Of a stretch of DNA of 64,000 nt, positions 40,085 to 48,328 are shown piece after piece. Each line of letters starts with the position of its first letter. Position 1 is the first letter of the stretch. A program made the translations under genes and the position numbers. The notes beneath the pieces were generated by a model. That model was given only the letters and a program-made list of their open reading frames with translations. It ran no database searches and was not told where the DNA came from. Source of the stretch: Bacteroides thetaiotaomicron VPI-5482 (GTDB taxonomy: Bacteria; Bacteroidota; Bacteroidia; Bacteroidales; Bacteroidaceae); the NCBI RefSeq assembly GCF_000011065.1, contig NC_004663.1:1612001-1676000 (forward strand). Reading direction: 5' to 3'.

Positions 40085-41521
40085 ATGGGGAGAAAAAATT
40101 CACCGTCCGCAAATAAAGAACTGAACGAGTTAATCGCTCAATATGAAACGGCCAGAGCGGAAAACCGGCAACTCTACCTGGACGGAGACCAATTAGCCGA
40201 CATTGCTGACCAATATGCCGCCGAACGTAAATTCAACGAAGCGCAAGAAGTCATAACTTACGGCCTCCACCTGCATCCCGACAGTACAGATCTACTGGTA
40301 GAACAAGCTTATCTTTATCTGGATACCGGCAAAATTCCTCTGGCAAAAAAAGTGGTGGAAAGTATTACAGACGAATATGACACAGATGTGAAAATGCTGA
40401 AAGCGGAACTTATGCTGAACGAAGGGCAACTGGAAAACGCCCGAAATGTACTGGATACTATAGAAGATGCTGATGAACTGGAAACGATCATCAACATCGT
40501 CTATCTTTATATGGATATGGGATACCCCGAAGCCGCCAAAGAATGGCTGGACAAGGGTGCTCCCCGTCATGGCAAAAAAGAAGATTTCATGGCGGTTATG
40601 GCGGACTACCTCACAGGTACCAACCAGCTCGAAGCCGCATCAACTTTCTACAATCAACTGATTGACATCGACCCCTACAACGCCAGCTACTGGGTAGGAC
40701 TTGCCAAATGCCGCTTTGCAGCCGAAGACTGTGAAAAAGCAATCGAAGCCTGCGACTTTGCACTGGCTGCCGACGACAAATGTGGAGAAGCTTACGCCTA
40801 TCGCGGACATAGCTATTTCTACCTGAACAACTCAGATGCCGCCATTGAAGATTATAAAAAGGCAATAAAGTACAAAGCTCTTCCTCCCGAAATGGGTTAT
40901 ATGTTTCTGGGGCTTACATATTCCAACAAAGAAGCATGGAAAGAAGCCGACGATTACTACCAACGTGTCATCGACCGCTTTATAGAAGAGGGTCTCGGCA
41001 ATTCTCCCTTATTGATAGATACTTATACCAATAAAGCCGTAGCCGCCTCCCGACTGGGCAAGTACGAGGAAGCGCATCAGCTGTGCAAAAAAGCCATAGC
41101 CATCCAACCGGATGATCCTGCCATCTATCTGGCAGAAGGCAAACTCTACATACAGGAAAATCAAAAGAAAAAAGCGGTCAAATCTTTTGATAAAGCACTG
41201 ACAATGGAACCAAGTGCGGAAATGTGGTATATGGTAGCCTCGGCCTATTCGGACGCAGAGTACTTATATCAGGCCAAGCTCTGTTTTCAGGAGGCATACC
41301 GGATTGATCCCAACTATGCGGACATCGCAGAGAAACTGAGTGTCCTCAGCCTGATGCATAATGAAATAGACGACTTCTTCAAGTACAACAATGAAAGTGA
41401 GCATCCCATCAGCGAAGATATCATTCTGGAGCTGTTATCCCGCCCCAACCAAACGGAAGAAGGAGAACAGATGCTGAGAGAAGTATGGGAACGCATGAAG
41501 AAAGAGAAAGGAAACAACTAA
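40085..41521 (+). CDS. Tetratricopeptide-repeat protein
   Basis: The 478-residue protein without signal peptide is built almost wholly of tandem TPR helices. Examples are AYLYLDTGKIPLAKKVVESI, AYAYRGHSYFYLNNSDAAIE and AIYLAEGKLYIQENQKKKAV, each with the W/L/G/Y-A-P pattern of TPRs. It should be a cytoplasmic protein-interaction scaffold. It is followed by the DedA gene after 30 bases, so they probably share a transcript. The partner is unknown. Confidence 0.85.
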   Translation: MGRKNSPSANKELNELIAQYETARAENRQLYLDGDQLADIADQYAAERKFNEAQEVITYGLHLHPDSTDLLVEQAYLYLDTGKIPLAKKVVESITDEYDTDVKMLKAELMLNEGQLENARNVLDTIEDADELETIINIVYLYMDMGYPEAAKEWLDKGAPRHGKKEDFMAVMADYLTGTNQLEAASTFYNQLIDIDPYNASYWVGLAKCRFAAEDCEKAIEACDFALAADDKCGEAYAYRGHSYFYLNNSDAAIEDYKKAIKYKALPPEMGYMFLGLTYSNKEAWKEADDYYQRVIDRFIEEGLGNSPLLIDTYTNKAVAASRLGKYEEAHQLCKKAIAIQPDDPAIYLAEGKLYIQENQKKKAVKSFDKALTMEPSAEMWYMVASAYSDAEYLYQAKLCFQEAYRIDPNYADIAEKLSVLSLMHNEIDDFFKYNNESEHPISEDIILELLSRPNQTEEGEQMLREVWERMKKEKGNN

Positions 41522-41551
41522 TCATATTAATAAACTTTAGCCCAAAAACAC

Positions 41552-42190
41552 ATGGAATCAGTAGCTTTTATCCAGTGGTGTCTGGAACACCTGAATTATT
41601 GGACAATCACTTTATTAATGACTATAGAAAGCTCCTTCATCCCCTTCCCGTCGGAAGTGATCATCCCGCCGGCTGCTTACAAGGCGGCTGTCAATGACGA
41701 GCTTAATATTTATCTGGTAGTCTTGTTTGCCACCATCGGTGCAGATATCGGAGCATTAATCAACTATTATCTGGCAAAATGGCTGGGACGCCCCATCATT
41801 TATAAGTTTGCCAACAGCCGTATCGGCCATATGTGTCTGATTGACGAAGCAAAAGTACAGCATGCCGAATCGTATTTCGACAAGCATGGCGCACTCTCCA
41901 CATTCATCGGTCGATTGATTCCGGCAGTACGTCAGCTGATTTCCATACCGGCAGGACTTGCCCGCATGAAAATGCACACCTTCCTGCTCTACACTACTAT
42001 AGGAGCCGGATTATGGAATACCATCCTGGCTGTTATCGGTTATTACCTGTCAACAGTGCCCGGTATCGAAAGCGAAGAACAACTGATCGCCAAAGTTACA
42101 GAATACAGCCACGAAATCGGCTATTGCTTCATCGCCATCGGAATATTCATCGTAGGCTTCCTGGTCTATAAAGGAATGAAGAAAAAATAA
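41552..42190 (+). CDS. DedA-family membrane protein
   Basis: This is an inner-membrane protein of the DedA (SNARE-associated/VTT) family. Members are linked to undecaprenyl-phosphate or phospholipid flipping and membrane-potential upkeep. The 212 residues include ESSFIPFPSEVIIPPAAYKA (about 30-49), which carries the conserved acidic residue, and HGALSTFIGRLIPAVRQLIS followed by IPAGLARM, with the conserved F-x-x-R-x-x-P-x-x-R pattern. Hydrophobic helices flank both. It ends beside a repeat-armed hairpin. Confidence 0.92.
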   Translation: MESVAFIQWCLEHLNYWTITLLMTIESSFIPFPSEVIIPPAAYKAAVNDELNIYLVVLFATIGADIGALINYYLAKWLGRPIIYKFANSRIGHMCLIDEAKVQHAESYFDKHGALSTFIGRLIPAVRQLISIPAGLARMKMHTFLLYTTIGAGLWNTILAVIGYYLSTVPGIESEEQLIAKVTEYSHEIGYCFIAIGIFIVGFLVYKGMKKK

Positions 42191-42305
42191 GTATTAAGTA
42201 TTAGGTATTAAGTATTAACCGAAGTTGCTGTTTATGAGCTTATCCGCATGGCTTAATACCTAATACTTAATACCTAATACTTAATACTTAATACTTAATA
42301 CCTAA
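42189..42305. repeat. Repeat-armed hairpin beside the DUF3078 stop codon
   Basis: The left arm (42189-42217) pairs perfectly over 29 bases with 42261-42289. Both arms are made of AAGTATTA/AGGTATTA micro-repeats (read as TAATACTT/TAATACCT in the right arm), which carry on to 42305. The 43-base centre contains CCGAAG, GCT and CCGCATGG. The same words occur in the element at 43211-43317. It lies between DedA (rightward) and DUF3078 (leftward) and almost touches the DUF3078 stop codon at 42307. Confidence 0.85.
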
Positions 42306-42306
42306 A

Positions 42307-43191
42307 TTAGAAATTAAATTGCACTCCCACGCCTAACACCTCTTTGAATTGCAGGCGAGATCCCTTACTGCCGTCTTTTTGAACGATCTTGATATCATCG
42401 TCATATACCATATTAGTGGTCAGCGTGGTGGAGAACCATTTATTAATTGCCATATTTATCTGTATTTCCCAGTTGACATCGATATTCTGAGGTTTATGCA
42501 AATAATCAGAATACAGGTCCAGACGGGAGTATACAGTCATATTCTTCAAGAATTCATATTTCACCTCCCCTTTCAGATTAGCACCGAAGCTCGACAACAG
42601 ATGCTTGCCGGGATCTACTCCAAAGGCACCTTCATCAGACAAACGGTCATTCAGAACAAAGGTTCCGCGCCAGGAAGCAGGAGACAATACAACCGTGAAA
42701 ATCTTTCCCGGATCATACGTAAATCCCAGACCGGTGGTCAAATAGCCCGGTGACATAAATTCGGAGATAGCGACATCCTTATTGACAGAATAGTCATATC
42801 CGGGTGAGAATTGTGTCTGAAAAGTGGCAAATGCACTCGCATACCAGTTTTTCGCGATAGAATAACCATAGTTGGTATTCAAATATATTTTATCATTGGC
42901 TTTTCTCATGCCGTCTTCCCCTGTCTTATTCAATCCATAAGCCAGTTCAAGGCGGTTATTCCATATATGCTTCCCTTTTTTATAATTAGCTTGATAAGTA
43001 CCTTGCAAGTCAAAAGCGACGGAGTTATCACCTCCGGCAGACCAGTTGGTCAGGCTTACTTGCGTCAGTTTGAGTCCGGCAAAACCTTCCGTTGTCCAGG
43101 AAGAAGTTTTTGTACTATCGGCGGTTTGAGCCGACAAGTGGGCAGCGCCCATGCCTAACAGGGCGATGAAGAAAAATCGAATTTTGTCCAT
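42307..43191 (-). CDS. DUF3078 family outer-membrane protein
   Basis: The 294-residue exported protein has the signal peptide MDKIRFFFIALLGMGAAHLS and the DUF3078 core near LKLTQVSLTNWSAGGDNSVA. It is rich in alternating aromatic/polar strands and ends in a phenylalanine (GVQFNF), as outer-membrane beta-barrels do. The function is unknown. It is flanked on both sides by related repeat-armed hairpins, which makes it an isolated transcription unit. Confidence 0.82.
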   Translation of the reverse strand: MDKIRFFFIALLGMGAAHLSAQTADSTKTSSWTTEGFAGLKLTQVSLTNWSAGGDNSVAFDLQGTYQANYKKGKHIWNNRLELAYGLNKTGEDGMRKANDKIYLNTNYGYSIAKNWYASAFATFQTQFSPGYDYSVNKDVAISEFMSPGYLTTGLGFTYDPGKIFTVVLSPASWRGTFVLNDRLSDEGAFGVDPGKHLLSSFGANLKGEVKYEFLKNMTVYSRLDLYSDYLHKPQNIDVNWEIQINMAINKWFSTTLTTNMVYDDDIKIVQKDGSKGSRLQFKEVLGVGVQFNF

Positions 43192-43210
43192 GTGGTTGAG
43201 GTTTAGGAAA

Positions 43211-43317
43211 AAAGTAATTAGGTATTAAGTAATAAGTATTAAGTATTAATCGAAGCCGCTTATTGTACTATTGGTACCAACCGCATGGAATAATACTTAA
43301 TACTTATTACTTAATAC
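43211..43317. repeat. Repeat-armed hairpin abutting the tpx stop codon
   Basis: The left arm (43222-43248) pairs perfectly over 27 bases with 43291-43317, both made of AAGTATTA-type micro-repeats. The right arm ends on the base before the tpx stop codon (43318-43320). The centre contains TCGAAG, CCGCT and CCGCATGG, shared with the element at 42189-42305, so these are two copies of one family. Confidence 0.85.
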
Positions 43318-43821
43318 TTATTCTTTAACTGCCGCTAATGCTTTGTCATAGTCCGGTTCCTGAGTAATCTCCGGAACAAGCTCCGTATAAGCTACTTTGC
43401 CGTCTTTACCGATCACGACTACTGCACGTGCCAGTAATCCTGCCAGCGGTCCGTCTGCCATACGCAGTCCGTAGCTCTCGTCGAAGTCAGAGAAGCGGAA
43501 GTCAGACAATGGAATTACGTTCTCAATGCCTTCAGTCGTGCAAAAGCGTGCATGAGCAAAAGGAAGGTCTTTGGAAATAGCCAGTACGACCGTATCTTTG
43601 AGACCTGCTCCCATTTTATTAAATTTGCGTACCGATGTTGCACAAACGCTCGTATCCAGACTTGGAAAAATATTTAGAATTACATTTTTGCCGTTCAGGT
43701 CTTTCAGAGAGAAAGAAGACAAATCAGTTTTTACTAACTCAAAGTCAGGAGCGACTTTACCTACTTGTATAAATTCACCGATCAGTTTCACCGGTTGTCC
43801 TTTGAAATTTGTTGTTGCCAT
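43318..43821 (-). CDS. tpx: Thiol peroxidase (Tpx), atypical 2-Cys peroxiredoxin
   Basis: The enzyme reduces hydrogen and lipid peroxides with thioredoxin. The 167 residues carry the peroxidatic Cys60 in SLDTSVCATSVRKF and the resolving Cys94 in ARFCTTEGIENV, the spacing typical of Tpx. MATTNFKGQPVKLIGEFIQV is the expected N terminus. It stands alone, followed by a repeat-armed hairpin. Confidence 0.96.
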   Translation of the reverse strand: MATTNFKGQPVKLIGEFIQVGKVAPDFELVKTDLSSFSLKDLNGKNVILNIFPSLDTSVCATSVRKFNKMGAGLKDTVVLAISKDLPFAHARFCTTEGIENVIPLSDFRFSDFDESYGLRMADGPLAGLLARAVVVIGKDGKVAYTELVPEITQEPDYDKALAAVKE

Positions 43822-43957
43822 ATTGCATTTACATTTTAAAATTACTTTATAATAAAAACAACTTATCCCCGGAATATGTTCACACGAAAACCTTTTCTAA
43901 AATCAATTTGTTATTCCTCCACAAATTCACAGAGTATTCATTTAAAATTTAAAACGT

Positions 43958-44521
43958 ATGGAAACTGTATTCAACGAGATCCAGCACTCAGTAAAAAACT
44001 GGTGGACTTCTCTTTTATTAGGAATTGTGTATATCATTGTCGCCCTTTGGCTTATGTTCTCACCCCTCAGCAGCTATGTCGCATTGAGCATCGTTTTCAG
44101 CATATCGATGCTGATAAGCGGTATTCTCGAAATCATATTCTCTCTCAGTAACCGCAAGGGAGTACCCAGTTGGGGCTGGTATCTGGTGGGAGGAATCATC
44201 GACCTTATTTTAGGAATTTACCTGATCGCCTATCCGATGGTCAGCATGGAAGTCATTCCGTTTATCATCGCCTTCTGGCTTATGTTCCGGGGCTTCTCCT
44301 CCACCGGCTACTCCATCGACCTCAAACGTTACGGCACTCGCGACTGGGGCTGGTACATGGCTTTCGGCATCCTTGCCATTATCTGCGCCCTGATCATATT
44401 GTGGCAACCGGCAGTAGGCGCATTATACGTAGTCTACATGATCTCCTTTACTTTCTTCATCATCGGACTTTTCCGCGTCATGCTTTCGTTCGAATTGAGA
44501 AATCTGCATAAAAGAAAATAA
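43958..44521 (+). CDS. HdeD-family (DUF308) membrane protein
   Basis: The 187-residue protein has six hydrophobic helices in three similar hairpins, with WWTSLLLGIVYIIVALWLMF near the start. SNRKGVPSWGWYLVGGIIDL and RYGTRDWGWYMAFGILAIIC are two internal repeats with W-G-W-Y. In E. coli HdeD helps acid resistance; the role here is unproven. It is single and divergent from tpx. Confidence 0.88.
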   Translation: METVFNEIQHSVKNWWTSLLLGIVYIIVALWLMFSPLSSYVALSIVFSISMLISGILEIIFSLSNRKGVPSWGWYLVGGIIDLILGIYLIAYPMVSMEVIPFIIAFWLMFRGFSSTGYSIDLKRYGTRDWGWYMAFGILAIICALIILWQPAVGALYVVYMISFTFFIIGLFRVMLSFELRNLHKRK

Positions 44522-44552
44522 AAATCTTTCGGCAGTTACTTCGTATTTTGTT

Positions 44553-44560
44553 TATCTTTG
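44553..44560 (+). promoter_or_regulatory. -7 element of the DUF4494 operon
   Basis: TATCTTTG matches the consensus 44 bases before the DUF4494 start. The -33 region has TTTC instead of TTTG at a 22-base spacing. Confidence 0.5.
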
Positions 44561-44604
44561 TAGGCAATTTACACGAATCAATAAACTAAAAAAGAAGAAA
44601 AATT

Positions 44605-45084
44605 ATGGCAATGCATACTTGGTTTGAGTGCAAAATCCGTTACGAGAAAACAATGGAAAACGGAATGCAGAAGAAAGTGACGGAACCTTATCTGGTAGAT
44701 GCACTCAGCTTTACAGAAGCAGAAGCACGTATTATCGAGGAGATGACTCCATTTATCACAGGAGAATTTACAGTATCGGACATCAAACGTGCCAACTATA
44801 GCGAACTTTTCCCCAGCGATGAAGAAAGCGCTGACCGCTGGTTTAAGTGCAAACTGATCTTTATCACCCTTGACGAGAAAAGCGGTGCCGAGAAAAAGAC
44901 TTCTACCCAAGTGCTGGTTCAGGCTGCCGACTTGCGCGACGCAGTGAAGAAACTGGACGAGGGCATGAAAGGAACAATGGCTGACTATCAAATCGGTATG
45001 GTATCAGAAACTCCGCTGATGGATGTATATCCTTATAGCGCCGGACCGAATGACAAACCGGAATTTGATCCGTCAAAAGCATAA
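44605..45084 (+). CDS. DUF4494 family protein
   Basis: The 159-residue cytoplasmic protein has no signal. It starts MAMHTWFECKIRYEKTMENG and contains SFTEAEARIIEEMTPFITGE, which fits the Bacteroidetes family DUF4494. Its function is unknown. It is 6 bases upstream of the YggS-type gene, so the two are co-translated. The alternating strand-helix pattern WFECKIRYEK and RWFKCKLIFIT suggests two related halves. Confidence 0.82.
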   Translation: MAMHTWFECKIRYEKTMENGMQKKVTEPYLVDALSFTEAEARIIEEMTPFITGEFTVSDIKRANYSELFPSDEESADRWFKCKLIFITLDEKSGAEKKTSTQVLVQAADLRDAVKKLDEGMKGTMADYQIGMVSETPLMDVYPYSAGPNDKPEFDPSKA

Positions 45085-45090
45085 GTAACC

Positions 45091-45765
45091 ATGAGTATTG
45101 CTGACAATCTAAAGCAAGTGCTGGCCGAACTCCCACAAGGAGTCCGGCTGGTTGCTGTCTCAAAATTCCACCCCAATGAAGCGATAGAAGAGGCTTATCA
45201 GGCGGGACAGCGTATTTTCGGAGAAAGCAAAGTGCAGGAAATGACAGCTAAATACGAAACTTTGCCGAAAGACATCGAATGGCATTTTATCGGGCACTTG
45301 CAGACAAATAAGATTAAGTACATGATTCCCTACGTAGAAATGATACACGGAATCGACACTTATAAGCTACTGGCGGAAGTCAACAAGCAAGCAGCCAAGG
45401 CGGGACGTATCGTGAACTGCCTGATACAGATTCACGTTGCCCAAGAAGAAACCAAATTCGGTTTCAGCCCCGAAGAATGCAAAGACATGCTGCATGCCGG
45501 CGAATGGAAAGAACTGTCTCACATACGCATCTGCGGATTGATGGGAATGGCAAGCAACACCGACGATGTTGAACAAATTAACCGGGAATTTTGTTTACTG
45601 AATAGGCTCTTTCAGGAAATAAAAGCAAACTGGTTTGCCGATTCGGATACTTTCCGCGAATTGTCGATGGGTATGTCACACGACTATCACGAAGCAATCG
45701 CAGCAGGAAGTACTTTAGTGCGGGTCGGAAGCAAGATATTCGGAGAAAGAAACTATAATACTTAA
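45091..45765 (+). CDS. YggS-family PLP-binding protein
   Basis: This protein takes part in pyridoxal-phosphate homeostasis and has the fold-type III barrel without a known reaction. Its 224 residues have the PLP lysine in RLVAVSKFHP (Lys24 region), FGESKVQEMTAKYETLP, EWHFIGHLQTNKIK, and the phosphate-binding end LSMGMSHDYHEAIAAGSTLV followed by RVGSKIFGER. It lies between DUF4494 and the DHOD-like gene in one operon. Confidence 0.95.
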   Translation: MSIADNLKQVLAELPQGVRLVAVSKFHPNEAIEEAYQAGQRIFGESKVQEMTAKYETLPKDIEWHFIGHLQTNKIKYMIPYVEMIHGIDTYKLLAEVNKQAAKAGRIVNCLIQIHVAQEETKFGFSPEECKDMLHAGEWKELSHIRICGLMGMASNTDDVEQINREFCLLNRLFQEIKANWFADSDTFRELSMGMSHDYHEAIAAGSTLVRVGSKIFGERNYNT

Positions 45766-45780
45766 TCAATCATTATTACC

Positions 45781-46761
45781 ATGACCGATTTAAAAACTAC
45801 TTTCGCAGGGCTTTCTCTCAGAAACCCAATCATTATCAGTAGCTCGGGACTGACCAACAGTGCCGGCAAGAATAAGAGACTGGCAGAAGCAGGAGCAGGT
45901 GCCATTGTACTGAAATCTCTGTTTGAAGAGCAAATTATGCTGGAAGCGGATCAACTGAAAGACCCCGCTTTTTATCCGGAAGCAAGTGATTATCTGGAAG
46001 AATATATCCGTGAACATAAATTAGCTGAATATCTCACTTTAATCAAGGAAAGTAAGAAAGAGTGTTCTATTCCTATCATAGCCAGCATCAACTGCTATTC
46101 AGACTCGGAATGGGTAGACTTTGCCAAACAGATACAAGAGGCCGGCGCCGATGCACTGGAAATCAATATTCTGGCATTGCAATCGGATGTACAATATACG
46201 TATGGCTCATTTGAGCAGCGTCACATTGACATTCTGCGTCATATCAAACAAACGGTAACCATTCCGGTTATTATGAAACTGGGTGACAACCTGACCAACC
46301 CCGTAGCCCTGATCGACCAGCTATATGCTAACGGAGCAGCTGCAGTGGTTCTTTTCAACCGTTTCTACCAGCCGGACATCAACATTGAGAATATGGAACA
46401 AGTATCCGGTGAAGTGTTCAGCACCTCCGCCGACCTTGCCACTCCTCTCCGCTGGATTGGAATCGCTTCTTCAGTGGTAAACAAAATCGATTATGCAGCC
46501 TCCGGTGGTGTCGCCAATCCGGAAGCGGTAGTAAAAGCAATCCTTGCCGGTGCTTCAGCCGTAGAAGTTTGCAGTGCTATCTATCAGAATACGAATGCAT
46601 TTATCGGAGAATCCACCCGTTTCCTCTCCGCATGGATGGAACGCAAAGGTTTCAAAAATATCGCTCAATTCAAAGGAAAGCTGAATATTAAAGACGTTCA
46701 AGGTATCAATACATTCGAACGTACCCAATTCCTGAAGTACTTCGGAAAGAAAGAAGCCTAA
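45781..46761 (+). CDS. Dihydroorotate dehydrogenase-like protein
   Basis: This FMN-binding TIM-barrel protein is related to class 1 dihydroorotate dehydrogenase. The 326 residues begin MTDLKTTFAGLSLRNPIIIS and keep the FMN segments LTNSAGKNKRLAEAGAGAIV, IMKLGDNLTNP and AASGGVANPEAVVKAILAGA. The catalytic-loop region of true PyrD (Cys base) is not obvious. Bacteroides carry a separate pyrD elsewhere, so this is a paralogue of unknown substrate. It follows the YggS gene by 15 bases. Confidence 0.85.
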   Translation: MTDLKTTFAGLSLRNPIIISSSGLTNSAGKNKRLAEAGAGAIVLKSLFEEQIMLEADQLKDPAFYPEASDYLEEYIREHKLAEYLTLIKESKKECSIPIIASINCYSDSEWVDFAKQIQEAGADALEINILALQSDVQYTYGSFEQRHIDILRHIKQTVTIPVIMKLGDNLTNPVALIDQLYANGAAAVVLFNRFYQPDINIENMEQVSGEVFSTSADLATPLRWIGIASSVVNKIDYAASGGVANPEAVVKAILAGASAVEVCSAIYQNTNAFIGESTRFLSAWMERKGFKNIAQFKGKLNIKDVQGINTFERTQFLKYFGKKEA

Positions 46762-46781
46762 AAAAATGAAGAACTTTGGGG

Positions 46782-46871
46782 AAATGAAGAATTAAGAATG
46801 AAGAATGAAGAATTACTTGCAGCATAAATGCGCTAGCGGATTCTTCATTCTTCATTCTTAATTCTTCATTT
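46782..46871. repeat. Repeat-armed hairpin abutting the PhoH-gene stop codon
   Basis: A perfect 32-base stem (46782-46813 with 46840-46871) is built of GAAGAATGA/GAAGAATTA micro-repeats, with a 26-base loop. The right arm ends on the base before the stop codon of the leftward PhoH gene (46872-46874). Architecture is the same as at 42.2 and 43.2 kb, but the repeat unit is different. It may end both convergent transcripts. Confidence 0.85.
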
Positions 46872-48197
46872 TTATAACAAGTTGCTAGCCAACTCACTCA
46901 ACTGACTACGTTCCCCTTTCACCAGATTGACATGTGCAAAGATATTCTGGTCTTTCATACGGTCGATCATATACACAAGACCATTGGACTGGCTATCCAG
47001 ATAAGGCTGGTCAATCTGCTGGATATCTCCTGTGAATACCATCTTCGTACCTTCACCTGCACGGGTAATAATCGTTTTTATTTCATTCGGGGTAAGGTTC
47101 TGCGCTTCGTCAATGATACAGTACATTTCGCTCAAACTACGTCCGCGGATAAAAGCCAATGCTTCAATCACCAGTTGCTCGCTTTTCTGCATATCTTCGA
47201 TACGCTTCACTTCGGTCGAGTTGGCGGCAAACTGACGCTTGATCACATTCAGGTTATCGAATAGCGGCTGCATGTAAGGAGCCACTTTTTCCTGGGCATC
47301 TCCCGGAAGGAAACCGATATCCTTGTTGGACAATGCCACTACCGGGCGTGCCAGCAATACCTGTTTATAGTCAGTCAACTTGCCTAAAGCAGCTGCCAAA
47401 GCCAGCAATGTCTTACCTGTTCCCGCTTTTCCGGTCAATGCCACTAATTTGACGTTCGGATCATTCAGTATCTCGAAAGCGAAACTCTGTTCGGCATTAC
47501 GGGGCTCAATACCATAATTACGTCCTTTCGTTACCCGGCAAATGGAATGAGTAAAAGGATTGTAGCGTGCCAGTACACTGTTACGATCACTCTTTAAAAC
47601 GAAGCATTCGTTAGGGTGAATGACATCCTTAAAGTCAAATTCGCTCAGATCAATGCCCTCTTTAGATGAATAGATGCGATCGATCAATGCCGGATCTACA
47701 TTTTCAAAGATCTCATTGGATTTCTCGAATATATCGACATTGGATACCTTATCTGTGATATAGTCCTCACTGGTAATACCGATAGAACGGGCTTTCATAC
47801 GCAGGTTTACATCCTTGGTCACCAATATAGCCGGAGTTTTCGGATATTTGGCTGCCAGGTATTCAACAGCTGCCAATATCAGATGGTCGGGTTTCTTCAC
47901 CGGAAAAGACTCATGCACTTTGGGAGCATCCACGTTTCCGGGAACTACAAACAGGCGGCCCATTCCTTCTCCCAAACTCACCCCTTGGGAGAACAGCTCG
48001 TCACTCGTCAGCAAATCCAGTTCCCGGACAAACTCACGGGCATTGAAATTTATCTGCTCGTTTCCTTTCTTGAACTTGTCCAGTTCTTCCAGTACGACAA
48101 GGGGGAGATGAATATCATTTTCCTGAAAATTCTTCAAGCAATTGTAGTCGTGAAGAATAACATTTGTGTCAATTACAAAATTTTTCTTAGTTCCCAT
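46872..48197 (-). CDS. PIN-PhoH fusion protein (PhoH2/YlaK type)
   Basis: This is a cytoplasmic PIN-domain RNase fused to a PhoH ATPase, a combination reported to unwind and cut RNA. The 441 residues have a PIN domain (about 7-145) with the acidic residue in VIDTNVILHD (Asp10) and VTKDVNLRMKA. A linker and the PhoH domain (about 235-441) follow, with Walker A GKAGTGKT (256-263) and Walker B MYCIIDEAQN. It is a single gene, divergent from folC. Confidence 0.93.
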   Translation of the reverse strand: MGTKKNFVIDTNVILHDYNCLKNFQENDIHLPLVVLEELDKFKKGNEQINFNAREFVRELDLLTSDELFSQGVSLGEGMGRLFVVPGNVDAPKVHESFPVKKPDHLILAAVEYLAAKYPKTPAILVTKDVNLRMKARSIGITSEDYITDKVSNVDIFEKSNEIFENVDPALIDRIYSSKEGIDLSEFDFKDVIHPNECFVLKSDRNSVLARYNPFTHSICRVTKGRNYGIEPRNAEQSFAFEILNDPNVKLVALTGKAGTGKTLLALAAALGKLTDYKQVLLARPVVALSNKDIGFLPGDAQEKVAPYMQPLFDNLNVIKRQFAANSTEVKRIEDMQKSEQLVIEALAFIRGRSLSEMYCIIDEAQNLTPNEIKTIITRAGEGTKMVFTGDIQQIDQPYLDSQSNGLVYMIDRMKDQNIFAHVNLVKGERSQLSELASNLL

Positions 48198-48328
48198 GAT
48201 TTCTTAGATTTTAATGTTGATATTTGCAGTCTGATTCATCAATCCCCCGCTATCGGTTGAATTGATGGTTCTAAAGATAAACAATTTTGCGAGCAATAAA
48301 GATTGCCCGGAGTTAAATATTATAAAAC

